From: JBDIBB01 sp039812685
Lineage (GTDB): Bacteria; Acidobacteriota; Vicinamibacteria; Vicinamibacterales; JAFNAJ01
NCBI GenBank assembly: GCA_039812685.1
Contig: JBDIBB010000031.1
Location: 1-36,284, forward strand
Reading direction: 5' to 3'
Length of the DNA: 36,284 nt
How positions within the stretch are numbered: position 1 is the first letter of the stretch; every line of letters starts with the position of its first letter. Shown here one piece after another: positions 8,882-15,679 of this stretch. Under the pieces are notes generated by a model. The model searched no databases. It saw nothing but the letters and a program-made list of their open reading frames with translations, and had not been told where the DNA came from. The position numbers and the translations under genes are program-made.

Positions 8882-9559
8882 GTGAAGCCATTTCGGCCAG
8901 AAGAACTGCTCGGCCCGTTGAACGAACACGAGCGGGTGCACGCGCCGGCTGTCCTGTACGCGGCAGGACACCGCGACTGGCTGCTTGAGGCGGTGCCCCG
9001 GGTCTCGATCGTCGGGGCGAGGCAGGCCTCGCCGGACGGGCTGCGACGAGCGACCAAGTTGGCCACTCAGTTGGTGGAGCAGGGCGTGACGATCGTGAGC
9101 GGGCTCGCTAAGGGGATCGACGCAGCAGCCCATGTTGCTGCCCTTGAGCGCGAAGGTCGCACGATCGCGGTAATCGGCACGCCGTTGACGGAGGTCTACC
9201 CGCGTGAGCACCGTGCGCTCCAGGCCCGACTGGCGACTGAGCATCTGGTGCTCTCGCAGTTCCCTCCGAACAGTCCCGTCCAGCGGCACAACTTCCCCCT
9301 TCGCAATCGGACCATGGCCCTGATCTCCCATGCGTCGGTGATCGTGGAGGCCACCGAGAGTAGCGGGTCGCTCTCGCAGGGCTGGGAGGCCCTGCGGCTG
9401 GGCCGCCCTCTGTTCTTGGCGCGTTCCGTCTTCGACCAGGGGCTCCAGTGGCCCGAGCAGATGATGGCCTACGGCGCAATGGTCCTCGAGCAGGTCGACG
9501 ACGTGCTCGACGTGCTTCCCCGCAGCAGCGTTGACGACCTTCTCGCGGCCATCGCGTAG
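8882..9559 (+). CDS. DprA/Smf-like SLOG-fold protein
   Basis: The 225-residue protein consists almost entirely of the Rossmann-like DprA core. Motifs are VSIVGARQAS (41-50), SGLAKGIDAAAH (73-84), VYPREH (105-110), FPLRNRTMA (138-146) and VEATESSGSLSQG (155-167). Classical DprA loads RecA on incoming single-stranded DNA and has extra N-terminal SAM and C-terminal winged-helix domains; both are missing here, so this is not the housekeeping competence protein. SLOG-fold proteins often bind or process nucleotides. The next gene overlaps it by 29 bp and encodes a phosphoribosyltransferase, implying a joint function. TTG 8840 and GTG 8846 are possible earlier starts. GTG 8882 is preferred because of its promoter spacing and because MKPFRPEELLGPLNEHE looks like a natural N-terminus. 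Confidence 0.85.
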   Translation: MKPFRPEELLGPLNEHERVHAPAVLYAAGHRDWLLEAVPRVSIVGARQASPDGLRRATKLATQLVEQGVTIVSGLAKGIDAAAHVAALEREGRTIAVIGTPLTEVYPREHRALQARLATEHLVLSQFPPNSPVQRHNFPLRNRTMALISHASVIVEATESSGSLSQGWEALRLGRPLFLARSVFDQGLQWPEQMMAYGAMVLEQVDDVLDVLPRSSVDDLLAAIA

Positions 9560-10181
9560 TTCGCTTCCGTGCGGCGCCTACCTGGCGTATCCGCCGCGGC
9601 CACAAACTGTCATCGAGGAACAGGCCAAGGCACTTGTCCTCAAGATCAAGGAGGACCGACTCGACGCCAGTGGGCGCCTCTTAGCTGATCGCGTTATCGA
9701 GCGGCTGGCGCGCGACTTACCAGCCGTTTTGGAGACGTGGTTCAAAGGAGCCACCTTGGTCCCTGTTCCTCGCAAAGGCCTTCCCCGACCAAACTCCGTT
9801 TGGGCCTCACGCACTTTGTGTGAACGCTTGGTGGCACACGGTCTTGGCGACGACGTCCGCGAGATCCTCAGGCGCGCGCGTCCCATTCGCAAGTCGGCCG
9901 GTAACCCTGACCGGCCATCGGCGGACGAGCACGCTGCTTCATTCGACGTGCGAGTGGGCCTCGAACGTCCCACCCGCATTGTGCTGGTGGACGATGTGGT
10001 GACTCGCGGGGCCACGTTCATGGGCGCCGCCCTGAGGCTGGACGCTGTGCTTGGTTCCGAAATCGAGATCACCGCGTTCGCCCTCGCTCACACGATTAGC
10101 CGAGGCACGGTTGATCACGTCATCGCTCCGGCTGTCAGCACGATCCGCTACCTGCCGGACGGATCAACTCTTCGCGTGTGA
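9531..10181 (+). CDS. Phosphoribosyltransferase paired with DprA-like protein
   Basis: The product is a type I PRTase-fold protein of 216 residues. The PRPP-binding loop VLVDDVVTRGATF is at 151-163 and a substrate-side motif VPVPRKGLPRP at 77-87. ComFC-like proteins share this fold, but the ComFC zinc-finger cysteines are absent. The reading frame enters from inside the preceding gene (TTG 9531, 29-bp overlap), and no later in-frame start keeps the conserved N-terminal LPCGAYLAYPPR, so translation is probably coupled to the dprA-like gene. A role in modifying a nucleotide or nucleic-acid base together with the SLOG protein, possibly in defence or DNA processing, is inference. The substrate is unknown. 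Confidence 0.85.
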   Translation: MTTFSRPSRSSLPCGAYLAYPPRPQTVIEEQAKALVLKIKEDRLDASGRLLADRVIERLARDLPAVLETWFKGATLVPVPRKGLPRPNSVWASRTLCERLVAHGLGDDVREILRRARPIRKSAGNPDRPSADEHAASFDVRVGLERPTRIVLVDDVVTRGATFMGAALRLDAVLGSEIEITAFALAHTISRGTVDHVIAPAVSTIRYLPDGSTLRV

Positions 10182-10255
10182 CGTTCACTGACATCTGGGC
10201 ACCAGTTGGCGTCTGGCGTAACTCGTGCGCCATGCCGCCCGCGTTGGCGCAGGGG

Positions 10256-10279
10256 CTGTACCCAAAACTGTACCCACCC
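10256..10279 (+). repeat. Island-end 12-bp unit pair, right end of island 1
   Basis: CTGTACCCAAA then ACTGTACCCACC lie in the same orientation as the left-end pair, about 120 bp before the second attachment repeat. Confidence 0.7.
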
Positions 10280-10398
10280 GCTTCCGAATACGGTATGTCT
10301 GGGTACGAAACCACCGAGTGCTCGAACCCGCGATTTCGGCCCGTGAATACAGCGCGAAACGACGTCGTGCGACGTGAGCTGATACGGCCGCGCGGCAA

Positions 10399-10447
10399 CT
10401 GTTAACCGGAGGGTTGCTGGTTCGAGTCCAGCCCGAGGAGCCAATCT
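10399..10447 (+). repeat. attachment-site direct repeat 2
   Basis: This is an exact 49-bp copy of 5567-5615. It lacks the 5' half of the tRNA and so is not a functional tRNA. It separates island 1 from island 2. Confidence 0.9.
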
Positions 10448-10567
10448 CCTAGGAAATTCGCACTTTCGCTTCTGCTAGACAGCCCGGCTACGCACCGGCT
10501 GGTTGCAGGCGTCAGTTGCGCGATTTGGCCGAGAGACGTCACGCCCTTCCTGCGATTCGACGGCCTG

Positions 10568-10591
10568 ACTGTACCCAAAACTGTACCCACC
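10568..10591 (+). repeat. Island-end 12-bp unit pair, left end of island 2
   Basis: ACTGTACCCAAA plus ACTGTACCCACC begins 120 bp after the second attachment repeat. Confidence 0.7.
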
Positions 10592-10847
10592 CTGATGGGA
10601 CGGAATAGCGGCAGATAGCACAGGGTAGCGGTGTACCCCGGGATCGCCGGAGGGGTGGTGGAAGCGGAGCTTGCGACTACTGACTGCCGCCCGGTTCGCT
10701 CACCGCAGATGTCCCGCCCAGGCCAAGCGCGATGGGGTGTTCATGCATGGCCGTCGATCCCACGCGGCACCCGGGGGCGCAGGACGGACGGGCAGAACAC
10801 ACGGCCTCCGAGGCGCGGGCGGCGCGGGCCCGGACCCGCACGCCCCT
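10592..10847. other. Noncoding left part of island 2
   Basis: No gene is seen. A GC-only inverted repeat (GCGGGCCCGGACCCGC, about 10825-10840) lies just past the tryptophanase stop codon. It could weakly terminate the operon but has no T-tract. Confidence 0.4.
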
Positions 10848-12218
10848 TCAGAGCGGCGCGAACATCGCGGTGAAGTGCCGCAGCACCTTGGGGGCCTTCG
10901 TGATGCGGTAGCCGCGCAGGGTCTCGCGGGTACGCGCCACCTCGATCACCGCCTCGGCCACGTAGTCGATGTGGCTCTGCGTGTAGACGCGCCGCGGGAT
11001 GGCCAGGCGCACCAGGTCCATCGGGCCGGGCGACTCCGTGCCGTCCGGGTGCATCCCGAACATCACGGTCCCGATCTCCACGCCGCGCACGCCGGCCTCC
11101 ACGTAGAGGGCGTTGGCCAGCGCGATCCCGGGGTACTGGAGCGGCGGCACGTGCGGCAGCAGCGCGCGCGCGTCGAGGTAGATCGCGTGGCCGCCGGGCG
11201 GCTGGATGATGGGCACGCCGGCGGCCGTGAGCTTCTCGCCCAGGTACTCCGTGGAGCGCAGGCGGTAGCGCAGGTAGGGCTCCTCGACCACCTCCTCGAG
11301 CCCGCGCGCAATCGCCTCGAGGTCGTAGCCGGCCAGGCCCCCGTAGGTGGGGAAGCCCTCGGTGAGGATCAGCAGGTTGCGACAGCGCTCGGCCCACTCG
11401 TCGTCGTTGAGTGCGAGGAAGCCGCCGATGTTCGCGAGCCCGTCCTTCTTCGCCGACATGGTGCAGCCGTCGGCGAGCGCGAACATCTCCTGAGCGATCT
11501 GCTTCGGCGTGCGGTCGGCGTAGGCGGGCTCGCGCCGCTTGATGAAGTACGCGTTCTCGGCGAAGCGGCAGGCGTCGAGGAAGAACGGCTTGCGGTAGCG
11601 GTCGCAGAGCGCCCGCACGCCCTTCAGGTTCTCCATCGAGACGGGCTGGCCGCCGCCCGAGTTGTTGGTGACCGTCACCATGACGAGCGGCACGCGGTCG
11701 CCGCGCTCGTCCAGCAACCGCTCGAGCGCCGCCAGGTCCACGTTGCCCTTGAAGGGGTGGATGGCCGAGGGCACGCGGCCCTCGGGGATCACGAGATCCA
11801 GCGCCTCGGCTTCCTCCACCTCGATGTTCGCGCGCGTGGTGTCGAAGTGGTTGTTGTTGGGCACCACCTGGCCCGGCTTCAGCCCCGTGTGGAAGAGGAT
11901 GCGCTCGGCCGCGCGGCCCTGGTGGGTGGGGATGATGTGGCGGAACCCCGTGAGGTCGGCGATGACGTCGCGGAAGCGGTAGAAGGACCGGCTCCCGGCG
12001 TAGCTCTCGTCGCCCTGGATGAGCGCGCCCCACTGCGCCGAGGACATCGCGCCGGTGCCGGAGTCGGTGAGCAGGTCGATCAGCACGTCCTCCGCGTGCA
12101 GGCGGAACACGTTGTAGCCGGCCTCGGCCAGCGCCGCCGCGCGCTCGTCGCGGGTGGTGAACTTGACCGCCTCGACCGACTTGATGCGGAAGGGCTCGAT
12201 GATGATGTGCGTGTGCAT
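10848..12218 (-). CDS. tnaA: Tryptophanase (L-tryptophan indole-lyase)
   Basis: This PLP enzyme splits tryptophan into indole, pyruvate and ammonia. The 456-residue product matches the family from EPFRIKSVEAVKFTTR at the N-terminus to PKVLRHFTAMFAPL at the end. It has LTDSGTGAMS, PTHQGRAAE, HPFKGN, RFAENAYFIKRRE, the PLP-lysine region DGCTMSAKKDG (K257/K258) and EGFPTYGGL. Tyrosine phenol-lyase is the close relative to exclude: it has a specificity arginine in an MERG context, whereas this protein has VEIG, as in tryptophanases. ATG 12218 gives the expected length. It is the last gene of the minus-strand operon, 79 bp after the M13 peptidase. I see no TnaC-type leader, so it probably depends on the upstream sigma-controlled promoter or one in that gap. 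Confidence 0.92.
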   Translation of the reverse strand: MHTHIIIEPFRIKSVEAVKFTTRDERAAALAEAGYNVFRLHAEDVLIDLLTDSGTGAMSSAQWGALIQGDESYAGSRSFYRFRDVIADLTGFRHIIPTHQGRAAERILFHTGLKPGQVVPNNNHFDTTRANIEVEEAEALDLVIPEGRVPSAIHPFKGNVDLAALERLLDERGDRVPLVMVTVTNNSGGGQPVSMENLKGVRALCDRYRKPFFLDACRFAENAYFIKRREPAYADRTPKQIAQEMFALADGCTMSAKKDGLANIGGFLALNDDEWAERCRNLLILTEGFPTYGGLAGYDLEAIARGLEEVVEEPYLRYRLRSTEYLGEKLTAAGVPIIQPPGGHAIYLDARALLPHVPPLQYPGIALANALYVEAGVRGVEIGTVMFGMHPDGTESPGPMDLVRLAIPRRVYTQSHIDYVAEAVIEVARTRETLRGYRITKAPKVLRHFTAMFAPL

Positions 12219-12297
12219 GCGGTGACCGTTGCGCCGCGCTGGCGCCGACATCGCTGGGCAACATGGACGGGTCGCCCTCGAGCAGAATGCCAAGCCT

Positions 12298-14385
12298 TCA
12301 CCATACCCGGCAGCGATCGCGAGGCGCCATGGGCGCGCCGGGGGCACAGCCGAACGCCCGCGCGAACTCCGGCATGTTCTGCAGCGGCGCGTTGGCGCGG
12401 AACCGCGCCGCGGCGTGCGGGTCCACGCGCACGCGCCGCAGCGCCTCCGCGTCGGTGAGGTTCTGGCAGTAGAGCTGCGCGTTGCCGACGAAGAACCGCT
12501 GCTCCGGCGTGAAGCCGTCGATGGTGGCCCGGGCACCGCTCGCCAACGTCTCCACCAACGCCCGATACGCGATCCGGACACCGCCGTTGTCCGCGATGTT
12601 CTCCCCCATCGTCAGGCCGGGGTCGAGGTAGACGGGAGCGCCGGAAGCCGGGTCGTTCACCGGAGAGAACTGCCCGTACTGCTTCGCGAAGCAGGCCGCG
12701 CGGGATTCGAAGCCATGCGCATCGGCCGGTGTCCACCAGTCGGCGAGGTTCCCTCGACCGTCGAACTTCCGCCCCTCGTCGTCGAAGCCGTGCGTCAGTT
12801 CGTGGCCGATCACCGCGCCGATGGCGCCGTAGTTCACCGCATCGTCGGCCCCCCGGTCGAAGAAAGGCGGCTGCAGGATGCCGGCGGGGAACACGATCTC
12901 GGCGAGCTGCGGGTGATAGTAGGCGTTGACCGACGCCGGCGACAACAGCCACTCGGAGCGATCGACGGGGCGGCCCAGCTTCTCGAAGGCCCTGCGCGTG
13001 TCGGCGGCCGCCACCCGACGACAGTTACCGCCGTAGTCGCCGCGCGCCACGTCAATCGCCGAGTAGTCGCGCCATGTGTCGGGATAGCCGACCTTGCGGC
13101 TGTCCAGCAGGCCGAGTTTGTCGAGCGCGCGCGCCCTGGTGGCAGGCGTCATCCAGTCGATCTCGCGAAGCTCCTGCGAGAGCGCGGCGATCACCGCATC
13201 CACGAGCCGGCGCATGCGCGCCTTGCCGTCGGCGCCGAACGTGCGCTCGACGAACAGGCGGCCGAGGACCTCGCCCAGCGCGCGGTCAGTCGCGGCCACG
13301 CAGCGCCGCCAGCGTGGGGGCATCTCCTTCACGCCACGCAGATGGCCACTGAAGAACTCGAAGCTGGCGCGCTCGAAAGCGGAGGGCAGGTACGAGGCCG
13401 CAGCGTTGAGCACGCGCCACCGCGTGAACGTCCGCAGCGTGTCGAGTGGCGTGTCGCGCCACACGGCGTCGAGCACGCGCAGCGCGCCGGGCGAGGCGAC
13501 GTTTACGGGATCGAGCGAGGGTAGGCCGGTCGCCTCCACGTAGCCGCTGATGTCGAACGCAGGCACGTGCTTGCGCAGCGCCTCCGCGCTCATGAGGTGA
13601 TCGCGGGTGGCCGGATCGCGGCGCGCGACGTTGTCGAGGTGGCCCTCCGCCAGGGCCGTCTCCACGGCCAGCACCTGTGCCGCGTCCGCTTCGGCCCGTT
13701 CACGCGGCGTGCCGCCCAGTTCCAACATCGCCGCTACGTGCGAGACGAAACGCGTGCGCGTCTCGACCGACCGCAAGTCCTGGCGCGTGTAGTAGCCCCG
13801 GTCCGGCAGGCTGAGCCCGCCCTGGTCGATCTCGGCAACGGTTCGCGTGGCGTCGGCGAGCGCCGGCACGACGGCGAGCGTGAAGAGCACGTCGATGCCG
13901 TCGCGACGAAGCGCGCCGACGACCCGGACGAGCTGGACCTTCGAGGCCGCGCCGTCGACCTGGGAGAGCAGCGACGCGATGGGGTCGAGGCCGGCGCGCT
14001 CGATGGCGTCCTCCTCCATGCACGAGGCATAGAAGTCGCCAACCTGGGCGGCGGCTGGCTCGCGGGCGGGATCGGGTCGCGCGACCGTCTCCAGGGTGTC
14101 GCGCAGCACCGACTGGTTGCGCTCGGTCACCTCGTCGGACCGCCCCCATCGTGCCCGGTCGGGAGGAACCGGATTGGCCTGGCGCCAGCCGCCGCAGGCG
14201 AACTGGTAGAAGTCGCCGCAGGCGTCCGCGCCTTTGTCCATCGCCGACAGGTCTACGCCGCGCACGGCCGGCCGTGTCGCGGCCGTGGAGGGCGGCGGCT
14301 CCTGGGACTGGGCAGTCGCAACCCGGGGGAACAGCGTTAGGCCGAGTGCCGCCGCGAGAAGGGGAACCACGATCGAGCGATGCAT
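12298..14385 (-). CDS. Secreted M13 (neprilysin/PepO-like) zinc endopeptidase
   Basis: The 695-residue product begins with a signal peptide (MHRSIVVPLLAAALGLTLFP, cleavage near ATAQS). It has the M13 N-terminal helical domain (DFYQFACGGW at 58-67) and the C-terminal catalytic domain. Zinc-site residues are visible: VNAYY (486-490), HELTH (528-532) and GENIADNGG (594-602). It ends in the CRVW typical of the family. M13 enzymes cut oligopeptides, and this one would act in the periplasm or on the cell surface. It follows the SGNH gene by 13 bp. In this operon it could degrade the peptide part of whatever the TonB receptor imports; that is inference from context. Confidence 0.93.
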   Translation of the reverse strand: MHRSIVVPLLAAALGLTLFPRVATAQSQEPPPSTAATRPAVRGVDLSAMDKGADACGDFYQFACGGWRQANPVPPDRARWGRSDEVTERNQSVLRDTLETVARPDPAREPAAAQVGDFYASCMEEDAIERAGLDPIASLLSQVDGAASKVQLVRVVGALRRDGIDVLFTLAVVPALADATRTVAEIDQGGLSLPDRGYYTRQDLRSVETRTRFVSHVAAMLELGGTPRERAEADAAQVLAVETALAEGHLDNVARRDPATRDHLMSAEALRKHVPAFDISGYVEATGLPSLDPVNVASPGALRVLDAVWRDTPLDTLRTFTRWRVLNAAASYLPSAFERASFEFFSGHLRGVKEMPPRWRRCVAATDRALGEVLGRLFVERTFGADGKARMRRLVDAVIAALSQELREIDWMTPATRARALDKLGLLDSRKVGYPDTWRDYSAIDVARGDYGGNCRRVAAADTRRAFEKLGRPVDRSEWLLSPASVNAYYHPQLAEIVFPAGILQPPFFDRGADDAVNYGAIGAVIGHELTHGFDDEGRKFDGRGNLADWWTPADAHGFESRAACFAKQYGQFSPVNDPASGAPVYLDPGLTMGENIADNGGVRIAYRALVETLASGARATIDGFTPEQRFFVGNAQLYCQNLTDAEALRRVRVDPHAAARFRANAPLQNMPEFARAFGCAPGAPMAPRDRCRVW

Positions 14386-14398
14386 CGGGCGCTCCGGG

Positions 14399-15679
14399 TC
14401 AGCGACGCGGGGCGCGTTCTTTGCGCCGCAGGTCGAATGTGCCGAGGAGGCGGGCGCTGCGACCGCGCGCCGTCCACGTCGCGTCGGCGACGCCCTGCAG
14501 CGTGTCGCGCGTCGCGAGGACGGCACGCAGGGCCACCTGGGTGCCGTCGAGGCTCGCCAGCGCCACGCTGAATGGCAACTCGCCATTCGCGAGGGCCACG
14601 CCGGTGGCCTGCGGCTGCTCAGGGGGTGGCCCGCCGCTGGCCGCCGGCCGCACTTCGACGTGGACGCCCGGCGCTGGCGCGTGCGCGTCACGCGCCACGC
14701 GCGGCGGCGACGACACGCGGAGCGTGACGTCGAGCGGCCCCCCGGGGTGGACTCGCATCGTGCCGCGCCAGGTGCCGGTGAAGTCGCCAGCGCCCCGGGC
14801 CACGCTGGCAGGCAGTGGCGATGGCACAGGCCCGGCCATGGGGACGTCATCGGTGCGGGTGGGCTCGTGTTCCCAGTCATCGAGCGACGCGTGGGCTGCG
14901 CGCTGCAGCGCGTGCGCTGGGCCGGCGTCGAGCCGCACCAACAGGGCCGATTCGAGCGACTTCACCTGCCCGGTTTGCAGGTCCACCGGCGGACCGGTGA
15001 TCTGCCCCGGCAGCCCGATGGGCGACTTGCCAAACACCCGAGCGACCAGTGTCGATGCCGCGAGGTAACTCCCCGCAGGGGCCGGATGGGATCCGTCATC
15101 CGCGTAGAGCTCGACCTCCGGAGGTCCACTGCGCGACCGCTGCCACGCGAGGCCCACCGGTGCCACCTCGGCGCCGGTCCGCCTCGCGGCGCGTCCGTAC
15201 GCGCGATTGAGCCCGGCCTGGTCTTCGCGTATGGCCTTGCGCGCCCAGGTCAGGTAGAGCACCGGCCGCGCGCCCGCCTCGCGCACCCTCCCGACCCATC
15301 GGTCCACCGCTGGTGCGAACACCTCGTCGGTGCTCACGCGGGCGCGTCCGTCCAGGAACCAGTCGATGCCCAGCGTGCTCTGCTCCTGCAGCACGACGAC
15401 GTCCCACGGGCCCTCGCGCAAGGCGGTGTGCGCGCCGGCAGCCTGCCAGTGGCCCTCGAGGCGCATGCCGCCGGGGGCGACCATCCGGACGTCGACCGGG
15501 CCGACGCCAGCGGCTTCGCCGAGGCGCTGGACGATGGCGGGGAGGTTGTTGAAGTAGGTGTAGCTGTTGCCGATGAACAGCAACCGCGTCCCGCGAGCGT
15601 GCGGCCCCTGAGCCGACACGCCCGCCAGACCGCAGGCGACGACGGCCGCCGCAAGCCGCAGCGCGCCGGCGACCCTCAC
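14399..15679 (-). CDS. Secreted SGNH-type hydrolase with C-terminal beta domain
   Basis: The product is 426 residues with a signal peptide (about 1-23, ending VSAQ). The SGNH core has block I LLFIGNSYTYFNNLP with nucleophile Ser39, a VVVLQEQST block near 95-102, and the catalytic DDGSHPAPAGSYLAA (Asp195/His198). The oxyanion blocks are closer to the DUF4886-like branch than to classical GDSL lipases. Residues of about 300-410 form a beta-rich domain beginning GDFTGTWRG. It probably removes acyl or other ester groups from an exported or incoming substrate. The GTG start overlaps the upstream stop by 4 bp (GTGA), so translation is coupled to the M16-esterase fusion gene. Confidence 0.82.
   Translation of the reverse strand: MRVAGALRLAAAVVACGLAGVSAQGPHARGTRLLFIGNSYTYFNNLPAIVQRLGEAAGVGPVDVRMVAPGGMRLEGHWQAAGAHTALREGPWDVVVLQEQSTLGIDWFLDGRARVSTDEVFAPAVDRWVGRVREAGARPVLYLTWARKAIREDQAGLNRAYGRAARRTGAEVAPVGLAWQRSRSGPPEVELYADDGSHPAPAGSYLAASTLVARVFGKSPIGLPGQITGPPVDLQTGQVKSLESALLVRLDAGPAHALQRAAHASLDDWEHEPTRTDDVPMAGPVPSPLPASVARGAGDFTGTWRGTMRVHPGGPLDVTLRVSSPPRVARDAHAPAPGVHVEVRPAASGGPPPEQPQATGVALANGELPFSVALASLDGTQVALRAVLATRDTLQGVADATWTARGRSARLLGTFDLRRKERAPRR

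Larger units (their letters stand above)
10256..10447. repeat. Right-end module of island 1 (homologous to 25332-25521)
   Basis: This segment contains the 12-bp unit pair, about 120 bp of related sequence and the attachment core. It aligns with the segment before the third attachment repeat, sharing the unit pair, CACCCGCTTCCGAA, GTACGAAA, GCGCGGCAACTG and the core. Islands 1 and 2 therefore share a right terminus and belong to one family of elements. Confidence 0.75.

Noticed and set aside
8882..9559. Annotation as the housekeeping competence protein DprA
   Set aside because: Only the SLOG core is present, the extra DprA domains are missing, and its partner is an overlapping PRTase gene inside an island.
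10148..10444. Short minus-strand frames reading RAGLEPATLRLT at the attachment repeats
   Set aside because: This peptide is simply the reverse strand of the tRNA-Asn 3' half and is a known type of false gene call next to tRNAs.
10848..12218. Tyrosine phenol-lyase instead of tryptophanase
   Set aside because: The specificity region reads VEIG, not the Arg-containing MERG of tyrosine phenol-lyase, and several blocks (HPFKGN, RFAENAYFIK, LRHFTA) are closer to tryptophanase.
10671..12458. 595-codon plus-strand frame over tnaA
   Set aside because: It is antisense to an unmistakable tryptophanase and has no protein-like features.
12298..14880. Longer M13 start 165 codons upstream
   Set aside because: The added residues overlap the SGNH gene and are shadow-like, whereas ATG 14385 opens a clean signal peptide.
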